Assembly: GCA_000381585.1 (NCBI GenBank)
Contig: KB906738.1
Coordinates: forward strand, 310,001 to 374,000
Origin: Acidobacteriaceae bacterium KBS 83
Lineage (GTDB): Bacteria > Acidobacteriota > Terriglobia > Terriglobales > Acidobacteriaceae
Reading direction: 5' to 3'
Length of the DNA: 64,000 nt
Both the position numbers and the translations under genes were made by a program. The notes under the pieces were generated by a model, which saw only the letters and a list, made by a program, of their open reading frames with translations, did no database searches and was not told the DNA's origin. Below are positions 34,562 through 45,075 of this stretch, piece by piece (positions within the stretch are counted from its first letter, which is position 1; each line of letters begins with the position of its first letter).

Positions 34562-35635
34562 TCAGGCGGCCACAGACGGCTGGTCCGCGGACCGCATCCG
34601 GTTGTCAGCTTTTTCGAGGAAGACTGAATCGCCAAACTCGTGCGTGCGATAGTGGTGGGCGTTCAGTTCCTGATCGATGCGGCCCAGGGTTTCATCGTCG
34701 GCAAAAGCGCGCAAAAGTTCGTAGTGACTGCTGCCCCGTTCGTGGGTGCCGGAGAGAATCGCATCGACGATGCGCAGCCTGCTGGATGCACCGAGCCGCT
34801 GCGTAGCCAAACGTTCACCCGGTGGCACAGATCCATTAAAAATCGCCGCCGTATGTTCCAATGCTCGGACGACCGTAGTACCGATCGCAATGACGCGTCC
34901 GCGGGACGCTTGAGCGTGCTCTATCATCGACGCGGTTGACCGGGGAATCCTGTACGGTTCAGCGAACGGCAATAGCGCGTCCAATTGTGGATCGCCGGTT
35001 GATGAGAGCCCCGCTGCATGCGTGATTGTTCCGAACCGGATTTTTCGTGCACTCATGGCTGCGAGCATGTTCCAGTCAAGTGCAAAACCGGCGGAAGGCG
35101 GCTCGAACGCCACCGGCGGCCCCGCTATCGTTGTCCATGTGTCCCACACGGCAAGAGGTATGGGAACGTGTGAATACTGAATGGGTCGCCCGTGCCAAGC
35201 TAAACCTTCCCAGATTTCCCGTGATGATCCTTGGAATCGCATCAAAATGAAGCGCGGATGACTCAGCAATCGCACCACAGTCGCCCGTAGGGGCCCTAAC
35301 TCCAGTTGATCGCCGGGATTCAGGGTTGGTGGTTCAGCCCGGCTTTCCGTACGGGTGTGGAAGTCGCCCTCCCCGAACACGACAGCAGAATACTGCCTGA
35401 CTTCGTCGAGCGAGGCGCGGCCCGCAAGACGCACTTCAATCGAGCGGCCGGTGCGGCCATGTCGACCGGAAAGACTCGCTGGCAGTGTGGCAGCATCATT
35501 TGCCACCGCCACATCGCCTGGACGTAAGAGGTTCGCTAACTCGGATCGAACATGGTGCTTGATATTGCCCCTACCGTCAGCCATGAGCATCTTTGCGTTC
35601 GACGGGCGTTGGACGGGTTGATTGGCGGCTATCAA
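34562..35635 (-). CDS. QueA-like S-adenosylmethionine:tRNA ribosyltransferase-isomerase homologue
   Basis: A 357-residue QueA-fold protein. QueA adds the ribosyl moiety of SAM to preQ1-tRNA. Visible blocks: LLRPGDVAVANDAATLPASL, SAGFALDWNMLAAMSARKIRFGTITHAAGLSSTGDPQLDALLPFAEPYRIP, and IAIGTTVVRALE, all aligning with QueA. The canonical LFNNTRV and other blocks are altered (VANDAATLPASL), so this may be a paralogue with another role. It overlaps the SDR gene by four bases in a SoxR-controlled operon, an unusual place for queA. Confidence 0.8.
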   Translation of the reverse strand: MIAANQPVQRPSNAKMLMADGRGNIKHHVRSELANLLRPGDVAVANDAATLPASLSGRHGRTGRSIEVRLAGRASLDEVRQYSAVVFGEGDFHTRTESRAEPPTLNPGDQLELGPLRATVVRLLSHPRFILMRFQGSSREIWEGLAWHGRPIQYSHVPIPLAVWDTWTTIAGPPVAFEPPSAGFALDWNMLAAMSARKIRFGTITHAAGLSSTGDPQLDALLPFAEPYRIPRSTASMIEHAQASRGRVIAIGTTVVRALEHTAAIFNGSVPPGERLATQRLGASSRLRIVDAILSGTHERGSSHYELLRAFADDETLGRIDQELNAHHYRTHEFGDSVFLEKADNRMRSADQPSVAA

Positions 35636-36417
35636 GCAAATGCCTCCTGCACTATTGGCCGCCTCGACAGCACCTCAGCAACCGCGTCGGCGAGCTCGAG
35701 GGCTGCGACCTCCGGGCGCTTCAATGTTGAGATATCCGCATCGGGCACGGCAGCGGCGTGCATAGGTGTATCCATATCGCCTGGATCGATGGAGAAAATT
35801 CGGACGCCCTCTTGACTGAGTTCTTCATCCCAGATGCGACTCAGGTGAAGCAACGCGGCCTTGCTCGCGCCATAAGCTCCCCAACGCGCGTACGCATTCA
35901 ATGCGGCGTCGCTCGAGACATTGATTACCACTGCTTCGCGACCTTCCCGCGCGGACGCAGCCAGTGAACCAAGAAGTGCTTTGGTCAGCCGAAAAGGGCC
36001 GAGGACATTCGTCGCTACCGCACGTTCAAGCTCTTCGCACTCTGTGTCGGCTAATAACTTCAACGGCATCGGGCCTAGGTCCGATGCATTGTTGATGAGA
36101 ACATCGAGTCCCCCGAGCGCTCCAACGATCTGCATTGTGATTGGGTGTATATCTTCTTTCCGGGACACGTCGCCGACAATGCCGTGTGAGTCCGGCAACT
36201 CGTGTCTGACTTGTTCCACCCTGTCCCGACGGCGCGCGACGAACGCTACTCTGGCCCCGCGATTCAGCAACTCGCGGACGAGAGCTAGCCCAAGGCCGGA
36301 AGTGCCGCCAGTGATGGCTACTCGAAGACCTACGAATGGATTGCCAGGATGACGGTCTGGCGGCGCCGGCACAGGCGAAGACGCAGTGGAATCCGCGGAT
36401 TCGTGATTGCTTTTCAT
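35632..36417 (-). CDS. Short-chain dehydrogenase/reductase
   Basis: A 261-residue Rossmann oxidoreductase. It shows the coenzyme loop ITGGTSGLGLALV (TGxxxGxG), LINNASDLGPM (NNAG variant), a catalytic Ser in INVSSDAALN, and YGASKAALL (YxxxK). The N-terminal 25 residues are polar and non-conserved. It is the first gene of a two-gene operon with the QueA-like gene (four-base overlap) and faces a soxR-type gene across a shared promoter region. Confidence 0.92.
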   Translation of the reverse strand: MKSNHESADSTASSPVPAPPDRHPGNPFVGLRVAITGGTSGLGLALVRELLNRGARVAFVARRRDRVEQVRHELPDSHGIVGDVSRKEDIHPITMQIVGALGGLDVLINNASDLGPMPLKLLADTECEELERAVATNVLGPFRLTKALLGSLAASAREGREAVVINVSSDAALNAYARWGAYGASKAALLHLSRIWDEELSQEGVRIFSIDPGDMDTPMHAAAVPDADISTLKRPEVAALELADAVAEVLSRRPIVQEAFA

Positions 36418-36462
36418 GAGTTGCTCCCTCTCGAAGAGGCCGTAAAGTTTTGACCTATCTCG

Positions 36463-36493
36463 AGGCTACAAGTTAAAGTGAACTTGAAGTCAA
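36463..36493 (-). promoter_or_regulatory. MerR/SoxR-type promoter with 19-bp spacer and operator
   Basis: On the minus strand TTGACT (36493-36488) and TAGCCT (36468-36463) are separated by exactly 19 bp. The spacer contains the inverted repeat CAAGTTCACTTTAACTTG. A 19-bp spacer carrying a palindrome is the hallmark of MerR-family-activated promoters, and CAAGTT...AACTTG matches the half-sites of the known SoxR box. It would drive the SDR-QueA-like operon. Confidence 0.75.
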
Positions 36494-36516
36494 GCGGATT
36501 TTGCTGTTCTCCTCCC

Positions 36517-36969
36517 ATGCCCGACCTGCTCACCATCTCCGAGGTTTCTCGACGCAGCGGAGTCGCCGCGTCGGCGTTACGGTTCTATGAAGAACGACAC
36601 CTCATCGAATCGGAACGTGCCGGCTCAGGTCATCGTCGCTATCCAAGGGCGGCGCTTCGGCGGATCGCGTTCATTGTCTTCGCCCAGCGAATGGGTCTGA
36701 CGCTCGAAGAAGTCGGCGTCGAACTGGCGAAGCTACCTGCAAATCGTGTGCCCGAACGCGCTGATTGGGCGAAGCTTTCTTCGAGTTGGACAAAGCGTAT
36801 TGATGAACGCATCGCAGAGCTCGAGCGCCTCCGCGCCGGCCTCACTCGCTGCATTGGTTGTGGCTGCTTGTCACTACGAGACTGCCAATTTGCCAATCCT
36901 GGCGATCGTGCGAGCCGACTCGGTCCCGGCCCTCGCTACTGGATCGGAGAAAAGCGCAGTTCGGACTAA
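36517..36969 (+). CDS. soxR: SoxR-type redox-sensing MerR-family regulator
   Basis: A 150-residue MerR protein. The HTH (LTISEVSRRSGVAASALRFYEERHLI) and dimer helix (IDERIAELERLRAGL) are followed by the SoxR [2Fe-2S] ligand motif CIGCGCLSLRDC: Cys112, 115, 117 and 123, exactly CX2CXCX5C. Oxidation of such a cluster by redox-cycling compounds switches on the target promoter. A matching operator lies between it and the divergent SDR operon. The ATG at 36517 is the family start. Confidence 0.93.
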   Translation: MPDLLTISEVSRRSGVAASALRFYEERHLIESERAGSGHRRYPRAALRRIAFIVFAQRMGLTLEEVGVELAKLPANRVPERADWAKLSSSWTKRIDERIAELERLRAGLTRCIGCGCLSLRDCQFANPGDRASRLGPGPRYWIGEKRSSD

Positions 36970-37055
36970 GTGCTCCCATGCGAAATCCCCTCTGGTTTAC
37001 CGGCCAGTCGGATTCGGGCACACACGAGGATGGATTCTTCGCTCACCTCGAGTGT

Positions 37056-37775
37056 TCAGGCGATGGCGAGAATGGCTCGGCCGAGGGCACCCGTCAATGC
37101 GTCCTGCGAGTTGAGAGCGAAGTCGCGGCGGAGCCCGTCGAGGCCTCGCAGATGGTTGGCGAAGTCCCAGGCAAGATCGCGGGCGCGGCAGATATCCCAG
37201 AAGGCGAGCAGACGACCGATTCTGCCGGTGTCTTGTGCGATTACGCCCAAAGTATCGGCTGCGAGCATTGTCAGGGCCGAGGGCATCACCATATTGAGCA
37301 GCCCGTTGACGGATTGGTAGTCGGCGAATTCGGGACTGCCCGGTGCTGGAACCACATTCAACTCTGCGTCAGTGGCCAGCAAGGCCAGCGCGAGGTCGTG
37401 ATTGATGTGAGCGTTCATGCCGGCGAGCGCAAACTGGATGCGGTCGATGCCGGTGCGATAGCGTGCCTCAAACAGCGCGTTCCATGCCGAGGGCACGGAG
37501 TGTCCGGCGAGGAAACCGGCTAAACCGCTGAAGTAAAGACCGGCGAACACGACATCGAGGCGGTTGAGCCAGACCGGGCTCGCCCACGCGCCACCAGGAG
37601 GGTGCAGATCCACCTGCTGCGTCACCATGAGATAGAGCTGGTTGAACCACTTGATGCCGTCGTTTACCCGCAGCAGTGCGTCGATGGCCTGCATGCGCGT
37701 GATTACGTCCGCGATCGTTACCGGAGCAGGGCCGTTGACGAGATCATCAAGTGGCTGGTCTGCAGCTTGGGGCAT
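37056..37775 (-). CDS. DUF5995 family protein
   Basis: A 239-residue mostly alpha-helical protein. TIADVITRMQAIDALLRVNDGIKWFNQLYLMVTQQV and the very conserved FALAGMNAHINHDLALALL mark the DUF5995 family. The paired His residues of NAHINHD resemble a metal or heme contact, but no activity is established. It is monocistronic, with no signal peptide. Confidence 0.85.
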   Translation of the reverse strand: MPQAADQPLDDLVNGPAPVTIADVITRMQAIDALLRVNDGIKWFNQLYLMVTQQVDLHPPGGAWASPVWLNRLDVVFAGLYFSGLAGFLAGHSVPSAWNALFEARYRTGIDRIQFALAGMNAHINHDLALALLATDAELNVVPAPGSPEFADYQSVNGLLNMVMPSALTMLAADTLGVIAQDTGRIGRLLAFWDICRARDLAWDFANHLRGLDGLRRDFALNSQDALTGALGRAILAIA

Positions 37776-37931
37776 GCGCGGTCTCCGGGAAATAGCCTGC
37801 AGCAGTATAGGCGATCACTTTTCATAAGCCGAGACATAGGTCCGATCTGGCGTCGCTGAGTGCATTGGTGTTTTCCGCCAGGACCTTTCGGGCATGCCTG
37901 CCGAATAACCGGTTGCTTCTCCCCGCCACTA

Positions 37932-39242
37932 CTAAGCCGTGACCATCTCGCGCCGAGCAGGACTATCCAGCTTCGCCTTCGTAGACCACAACCCCGCCGA
38001 AGGCGTGCTGATATAGAACACCTCTTCCCCATCCGGCATCGTGTTCCAACCCTCCGCCATATGCTCCGGCGCATACCGTGTCAACGCCTCGCTCAGGTCG
38101 GCATACTCGTAGCCCACGCCTTCAATCTCTGTCCGGCTCAAGTGCCCCGGCGCATAGCGAATCGTGAAGCGCCCTTCGCTCGATCCGTGAATCAGGTGCG
38201 CCGTTCCATGCGCAATCTCCTGAAGATCTTTCTCCGTGCGATAGAGCCGCAGGATGCGCTCCGTACCCGTGTATCCATACTTGCGTATCAGCGCATCCAC
38301 CTCCGGCTGCTCGCCGAACCGCTCCAGGCCCGGCGCAATCACCAGCAGCTCGCCGCCATCGGCCAGAGCCATGCGCGTGCGATACACCGCCTTGTTCGCC
38401 ACCCACGTGCTCCGAAACTCATCGGCCTGCATCACCGCCACTATCTTCTGCACGGGTTTGTCGAACGTCATCACATTCTGCTTCCGGCTTGCGCGCGCCG
38501 CCGCTAAGTACGTTTCAAGATCATCGCCGACATAGATACCGCTCGTGACCAGCTTCTCGTCTTTGTCGCGCCGCATCACGATCTGCAGGTATACGTCCGG
38601 CAGGTGACCCAGATACTTTTCTTCCGCCCAGTTGAAGCAAGCTCGCAACGGAGTCACCAGCGTGCCCAGGTTGTTCTCGATTCCATACACCGCTGCCGCA
38701 ATGTGCGACGCACAGATCGACTCCTTGCCGCCCAGCCCGATGAAGTAGTTCTTGTTGTGGTTGGCAAAGCCCAGCACCTCGTGCGGCACCACATGCCCCA
38801 CGTTGATCACCAGGTCCCACGGCTGAGTCATCAGCCTCGTGTTCAGATCCACGGGGATCTCCCAGTCCGCCACGCCTCCGGTCGTCTCCGCCACCATCGA
38901 CGCCGGAATCGTTCCCACCCGGGTCACGCCCTCCCGCCAGTCATGCGGATAAATGATCCGGTGCGGGATCGACCCGAACATCCAGCGGTTCTCCTCCTCC
39001 GTGTGCGGCTGATGCTGCCCCAGAGTCGGGATCACCGCCATCTCCGAACCTGCCAGTCCCTCATACAGCATCTCGGTGATCCGGCCGGCGCCGCTGTGTG
39101 CCCGCGTCAGGTCCGGCGGCAATAGCAGGACCCGCCTCAAATCCCGCTTGATTCTTGTCCGCGCCTCTTCCAGCAGCCGGGTCACCGCCCCGCGAGTCTG
39201 CTCTTCGCCCAGTGCATCGCCTTCGATCTGAAACCACGGCAT
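37932..39242 (-). CDS. Lactate racemase-like protein (LarA/DUF2088 family)
   Basis: A 436-residue protein of the nickel-pincer-nucleotide LarA family, which racemises 2-hydroxy acids. RVLLLPPDLTRAHSGAGRITEML is the conserved N-terminal block; HHRIIYPHDW-like PHDWREGVTRVG, NVGHVVPHEVLGFANHNKNYFIGLGGKESICASH supply the His-rich active-site region. No larB, larC or larE genes are nearby, so the cofactor must come from elsewhere or the enzyme works differently. The ATG at 39242 (MPWFQIEGD) is preferred over 39305. Confidence 0.85.
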   Translation of the reverse strand: MPWFQIEGDALGEEQTRGAVTRLLEEARTRIKRDLRRVLLLPPDLTRAHSGAGRITEMLYEGLAGSEMAVIPTLGQHQPHTEEENRWMFGSIPHRIIYPHDWREGVTRVGTIPASMVAETTGGVADWEIPVDLNTRLMTQPWDLVINVGHVVPHEVLGFANHNKNYFIGLGGKESICASHIAAAVYGIENNLGTLVTPLRACFNWAEEKYLGHLPDVYLQIVMRRDKDEKLVTSGIYVGDDLETYLAAARASRKQNVMTFDKPVQKIVAVMQADEFRSTWVANKAVYRTRMALADGGELLVIAPGLERFGEQPEVDALIRKYGYTGTERILRLYRTEKDLQEIAHGTAHLIHGSSEGRFTIRYAPGHLSRTEIEGVGYEYADLSEALTRYAPEHMAEGWNTMPDGEEVFYISTPSAGLWSTKAKLDSPARREMVTA

Positions 39243-39359
39243 GAGCTCACAACCTCCCAAACCTGCCTGACAATCTAACAGGTTAGCTACCGTCTCTTCG
39301 CCCACATCACGTTAAAGCTGCTACTCCGGCACTCGCAAGCACGAAACCTCCGAATTAAC

Positions 39360-39378
39360 ATGAGTGAAATACACTCAT
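39360..39378. promoter_or_regulatory. Inverted repeat upstream of the groE promoter
   Basis: ATGAGTG-AAATA-CACTCAT is a perfect 7-bp inverted repeat with a five-base centre, 18 bp upstream of the -35 box of groES. It may bind a regulator; no factor can be named. Confidence 0.45.
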
Positions 39379-39395
39379 ATTTCGCCCTTGCCCAC

Positions 39396-39425
39396 TTGAC
39401 ACCTCTGCCTCGCCTCCCATACCTT
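39396..39425 (+). promoter_or_regulatory. groES-groEL promoter
   Basis: TTGACA (39396-39401) is a perfect -35; TACCTT (39420-39425) is a weak -10 with an 18-bp spacer. It directly precedes the CIRCE-like operator. Confidence 0.6.
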
Positions 39426-39451
39426 TGGCAGTTGAAGGGTGACAGTGCTAA
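39425..39451 (+). promoter_or_regulatory. CIRCE-like HrcA operator
   Basis: TTGGCAGTT-N9-CAGTGCTAA fits the CIRCE consensus TTAGCACTC-N9-GAGTGCTAA: eight of nine positions match in the right arm and six of nine in the left, with the exact nine-base spacer. Its position at the likely transcription start of groES is classical for HrcA repression. Confidence 0.65.
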
Positions 39452-39536
39452 AGGGCCGTTCGGTCCCGTCCACCCCTCAACCCATTGGAAACCTCACCCG
39501 CACGGGCCAAACCCGCGCAACCAATAAGGAGAAGCA

Positions 39537-39857
39537 ATGCCAACAGCAACAGCATCCGCAGCGACCACCTTCACCCCGCTGCATGACCGTATCCTCGTTC
39601 GTCGTGTCGAAGAGACCGAGTCCGTCCGTGGCGGCATCATCATCCCCGACACCGCCAAGGAAAAGCCACAGGAAGGCGAAGTCATCTCCGTCGGTAAGGG
39701 CAAGTCCAACGACGAAGGCAAGGTATTCCCCCTCGATGTCAAAGCCGGCGATCGCATCCTCTTCGGCAAGTGGGGCGGAACCGAGATCAAGATCGATGGC
39801 GAAGACTTCCTCATCATGAAGGAAGACGAAGTCCTCGGCATCCTCAAGTCCAAGTAA
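39537..39857 (+). CDS. groES: Co-chaperonin GroES
   Basis: A 106-residue GroES, the heptameric lid of the GroEL folding chamber. It shows [45 protein letters not shown], including the mobile loop GGIIIPDTA, and ends [14 protein letters not shown]. The N-terminus carries about nine extra Ala/Thr residues compared with typical proteins. AAGGAG lies seven bases upstream. It is the first gene of the heat-shock operon with groEL 103 bp downstream. Confidence 0.97.
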   Translation: MPTATASAATTFTPLHDRILVRRVEETESVRGGIIIPDTAKEKPQEGEVISVGKGKSNDEGKVFPLDVKAGDRILFGKWGGTEIKIDGEDFLIMKEDEVLGILKSK

Positions 39858-39870
39858 GCACCCCAACCTC

Positions 39871-41625
<1,755 letters not shown>

Positions 41626-41735
41626 GCTCGCCGCTCGGCAGACGCGCCTCTCGGCGCCAATCTGCTGGTCGAATCAGCTCAGTGGTTGCTACAAACAGAA
41701 AGCCCCTCGCGCAAGCGAGGGGCTTTCTGTTGTGG
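41626..41735 (+). terminator. groEL terminator within a dispersed composite repeat (copy A)
   Basis: CAGAAAGCCCCTCGC (41696-41710) pairs perfectly with GCGAGGGGCTTTCTG (41715-41729) around GCAA, followed by a T-rich stretch. The preceding sequence CTCAGTGGTTGCTACAAAC recurs before similar hairpins near 43.39, 49.16 and 52.97 kb, so the terminator is part of a repeated unit. Confidence 0.85.
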
Positions 41736-41767
41736 TTTCTATCTGGTTCGCAACTTCACTGATTAAC

Positions 41768-43099
41768 TTAGCGGTTGTGGTCGTCGTCTTGTGGTCGCAA
41801 TGCATGAGTCAGAACGTAGTTCCCAACGGATCGCCCCAAATCGTTGCCGATTTCACATGAGGTTCGAAAGTGGATGCCGCCAAAGACGCGTGCATCCGCT
41901 ATCTCCGCCAAGGCAGACGAGAAGCTGGAAAAGGAGCGCGTGCCAGGAAAGATGTTTGAGGTTGCCGTGAAGGGAGTGTCGTCGCCAAAGGTACTGGCGA
42001 GAACGTAGGCAATAGCTCCACTAACAACAGCGTGGGCCGAGGGGTATTCGGGGTGACTCGGAGTGCCGCCATTGGAATCAAGCCATGGCGTCCACGTGGG
42101 GTTGGGGTCAGTAGCGGCATTACCGTCGGCGTCGCCATTCTGGATGGCGGTGATTGGACGCCAGAATCCGTAGCGGTACTTGGCATCCCATACGGCGACA
42201 AAGCCGTCGGCCATGGCGAGATCCATCAGCGCGAACAGGTGCGCGTTCTCCGCGAGTGTGAGACCGTGATTGGCGGCAAGCTGAAGCGCAATCCGGACCC
42301 AGATGAGAGGGGGATTGCCGTTCCAGAAGATCACGAGGTCAGACTGGTCCTGGGTTCTCCCGGATCCACTGTAGACACCCATGACCTTGATTTCGTTGTA
42401 GTCAGTGGCGTATTGAGCGCTGGTGAGGGCGTAAGGAGGCGGAACGCGAAATTGCGATGGCCGCTTAAGCACCCATGGCGTAATCGTAGCTAGCTGTGGA
42501 ACGGCGCCGGGGGCATTCAGTGGAGGGGTTGGCCGCCACGCGCCTACAGAGGCTGGCGTTCCGGCGATGCTCTGGACGCCGAAAAAGGGAGGCGGCGGTG
42601 GCGGGTTGAAACCGTCGGTCAGCCGCCAGTTCCAGATTGCATCGGCGACGCTCTGCCCCCAATTCATGCCCTCTTTGATGGCCGTTGGACTATCCGTGAG
42701 AGCGGCGATGGAAGCGTCGCGCTGTGCAGTGAGCGATGGCTCGAGGGTTGGGTAGAAGAGAACCAGGATCTCATACGCGGCTTCAACGGCGGCTGCCCGC
42801 TTCGAGGCGTGACGAGGAGCATCGGGGCGCACATGATATGGGCGGTAACGAGGATCGATCCCGTTGACGGCATCGAACATGGATGCGGAGACCAGAGCGA
42901 GAAGGCGTCCGGTAAGGACGGGGTTCGCAACGGTGATGCTGGAGGAGAGCGCGGTGTCATTGGTGATCTGCATCCAGTCGAGGACCTCATCTGATGCGAA
43001 GGCGGAGGAGACGGCTGGTTGCATGGTGAGCAAAGCTGCGATGAGCAGCGCGAAGCGATAGGATGCGCGTTTCCGGAAACAACAAATGAGTGGTGACAT
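41768..43099 (-). CDS. Vanadium-dependent haloperoxidase-like/PAP2 protein, exported
   Basis: A 443-residue exported protein. The signal segment is FALLIAALLTMQPAVSSAFA. The C-terminal domain has the vanadate/phosphate site of the VHPO-PAP2 superfamily: Lys and Arg in AKYRYGFWRPITAIQ, the SGxxH-like TPSHPEYPSAHAVVSGA, and ARVFGGIHFRTSCEIG with Arg and His. It could oxidise halides with H2O2 or act as an acid phosphatase; sequence alone does not decide. The ATG at 43099 is preferred, because 50 extra residues from 43249 precede any signal peptide. Confidence 0.87.
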   Translation of the reverse strand: MSPLICCFRKRASYRFALLIAALLTMQPAVSSAFASDEVLDWMQITNDTALSSSITVANPVLTGRLLALVSASMFDAVNGIDPRYRPYHVRPDAPRHASKRAAAVEAAYEILVLFYPTLEPSLTAQRDASIAALTDSPTAIKEGMNWGQSVADAIWNWRLTDGFNPPPPPPFFGVQSIAGTPASVGAWRPTPPLNAPGAVPQLATITPWVLKRPSQFRVPPPYALTSAQYATDYNEIKVMGVYSGSGRTQDQSDLVIFWNGNPPLIWVRIALQLAANHGLTLAENAHLFALMDLAMADGFVAVWDAKYRYGFWRPITAIQNGDADGNAATDPNPTWTPWLDSNGGTPSHPEYPSAHAVVSGAIAYVLASTFGDDTPFTATSNIFPGTRSFSSFSSALAEIADARVFGGIHFRTSCEIGNDLGRSVGNYVLTHALRPQDDDHNR

Positions 43100-43761
43100 A
43101 CGACCCCCTGTGCACGGACGTGCGTGCACGTTGGCCGACGGGTCTGTCAATGATGTTGGATGGGGCAGGCTCGTCGGATGCGAAATATCCCGACAATGGA
43201 GGGCCCGTGAAGTGCGCGAAGGGTACAGCCGTTGGAGACGGTCTGTCAATGAAACATATGCCAGTTATTTATCAAGTGATAAGCCGCAGCAGCCGACACG
43301 GCTGCGGCATGGTGATATGTACTAGTCTGCGCAAACCGCGAAACGCGACCTCCGGTCGCCACTACGCTGCCCAATCAGAACTCAGTGGTTGCTACACAAA
43401 AAGCCCTCGCGCAAGCGAGGGCTTTTTCCATTACTTGGCTTACCAGTGAAGAGAAGCCGACTTCTATGAGCAGGTCGCTGAAGTCAACGACCTGCTCATC
43501 CCATTTATTCGTGCGGACGCATTTCTCAATGAGCGCATCGGCGATTTTGCATAGATTGACATGGCGGCCCGGGAGAGCGAGGTTACAGCTCTTCTTTGTT
43601 ACCGATAATCCCGTTTTCGAGACGCTGACGTATCTGGTCAAGTTGACGAACAGAATGGTTTTTTCAGCAAACACTGTCACTTCCGCCAGTTTACCGTGCT
43701 GGCCCCGGCGAGTAACCTGCGAGGTCAGAAACTGCACGTAAGACCTCGGAAGGAGACCCAA
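43100..43761. other. 662-bp non-coding region with composite repeat copy B
   Basis: This divergent region holds repeat copy B at about 43333-43430. I see no convincing gene in the rest; the two open frames of about 120 codons between 43375 and 43761 look like ordinary shadow sequence. The right end contains AAGGAG before the phosphoesterase start. Confidence 0.5.
43333..43430. repeat. Composite terminator repeat, copy B
   Basis: The 5' part GCGAAACGCGACCTCCGGTC with GCCACTACGCTG is followed by CAATCAGAACTCAGTGGTTG and then a hairpin, AAAAAGCCCTCGC/GCGAGGGCTTTTT with GCAA loop (43398-43427). It is the most complete copy seen. Confidence 0.75.
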
Positions 43762-45075
43762 ATGAGAAATGCTATGAGGGTTTGCTCCACCTCGTTCCTA
43801 TTGGCTGCTGTGATCGCTCTTCAGCCAATCGCGGCCAGTGCGCAGCAGTCTTCATCAGGAGCTAAGGAGTCCGCGTTTTCGTTTGATGTATACGGCGATT
43901 CGCGATCGATGATGTACCTGCCATACAAACAGGACCAGGAGGCGGAGGCGCGCCAGCTTATGGTTGACATGTTTGAACTGGCTCTTCCGGCCAAAGTGGC
44001 GCCCGAGGTGGTGCAGAAGGATGTCAAGTTGATCTATGACCCCTCTAACAACGAGTTAGTGCAGATGGTCATGCCGTTCATGACGGCCAGCGAAGTTACC
44101 ACGCTCACGTTCGACAAGGGCTGGGTGACGGAGGCCTCGGTCGAGGACGTGAAATTGCTGCCGGGCGTGCGCCGCACGATGTTCCGTCTGGAAGGCGGCG
44201 ACTGGGTTGCCCGCGAGGTAGTGAAAGACATCAAGAGTGGAAATACCGATTTTCTTGTCAATACCGGCGACCTCGTGTGGTGGGGCAAGCAGGGCAACAA
44301 ACCCTCCGACAACCCGTACTGGAAGCTGGTGAACGAGGACGTGTTGAAGCAGTTGCCGGGCCCCAGCAGAAAGATGCGCGAAGCCGGTCTGGATGGGCGA
44401 GTTTTCCCCGCAGTCGGCAATCACGAAGTCTGGAACGATTCTGATGTAGAAGGCCTGTTGGCCTCCTTCCCGTATCTGAAAAAGTTTGGGGTTTCCGACC
44501 AACGGCTTATCTACACCTTCGACTACAGCGGGGTTCGCTTCATCTTCCTTTGGACTGGCAAATACGACTATCGCGATCCGACCGGTTGGGGTGCGACCCG
44601 GCCCGCCTACGAGGAGCAGATGAAGCAGCTGCAGGCGTGGATGGATGATGCCAAGGCCAAGGGGATCAAAAAGGTCTTCATCAGCTTTCACGCCCCCGCC
44701 TTTTGCCGCTCTGGCATGGGCCCCATCCCCGAGGATCAGAATCCCCACAAGACCATCGCCGCGTACGCAAAGGATATGGATATCGTTGTCTTCAACGGGC
44801 ATGTGCACACGACGGAGGTCTACGAGGTGGACGGCGTGAAGTACCTGGTGCTCGGTGGCGGCGGCGCGGAACAGGATCCAATTCTTCCAGGCAGAACTCA
44901 CATCAAGATGCCTGACGGTTATCCGTTAGACCAATATTGGAAGGGCGACTCTCCCAAAGAAGACTACAACTTTTTGCACGTCGAGATAAAACCCGGACAA
45001 CCGACGACGTTCACGTTAAATCGCTTCCGGCCCTGGTCTGCGACGCCCTTTGAAACTGTGGAGCTGTTCAAATGA
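43762..45075 (+). CDS. Calcineurin-like metallophosphoesterase, exported
   Basis: A 437-residue secreted protein with signal peptide FLLAAVIALQPIAASA. Metallophosphoesterase motifs in order: FDVYGDSRSM, NTGDLVWWG (GDxxx), AVGNHEVWND (GNHE), SFHAPAF, and FNGHVHTTEVYE (GHxH). These provide the two-metal site of purple acid phosphatase-like enzymes. Substrate not known; a role in phosphate scavenging is plausible. AAGGAG lies about six bases before the ATG. It overlaps the next gene by four bases. Confidence 0.88.
   Translation: MRNAMRVCSTSFLLAAVIALQPIAASAQQSSSGAKESAFSFDVYGDSRSMMYLPYKQDQEAEARQLMVDMFELALPAKVAPEVVQKDVKLIYDPSNNELVQMVMPFMTASEVTTLTFDKGWVTEASVEDVKLLPGVRRTMFRLEGGDWVAREVVKDIKSGNTDFLVNTGDLVWWGKQGNKPSDNPYWKLVNEDVLKQLPGPSRKMREAGLDGRVFPAVGNHEVWNDSDVEGLLASFPYLKKFGVSDQRLIYTFDYSGVRFIFLWTGKYDYRDPTGWGATRPAYEEQMKQLQAWMDDAKAKGIKKVFISFHAPAFCRSGMGPIPEDQNPHKTIAAYAKDMDIVVFNGHVHTTEVYEVDGVKYLVLGGGGAEQDPILPGRTHIKMPDGYPLDQYWKGDSPKEDYNFLHVEIKPGQPTTFTLNRFRPWSATPFETVELFK

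Noticed and set aside
41696-43427. Repeated hairpins as CRISPR repeats
   Set aside because: Copies are kilobases apart, have T-tracts after genes and no regular spacers.
43375-43761. 128-codon minus and 118-codon plus frames before the phosphoesterase
   Set aside because: They overlap each other and a terminator repeat, lack family motifs and good ribosome sites.
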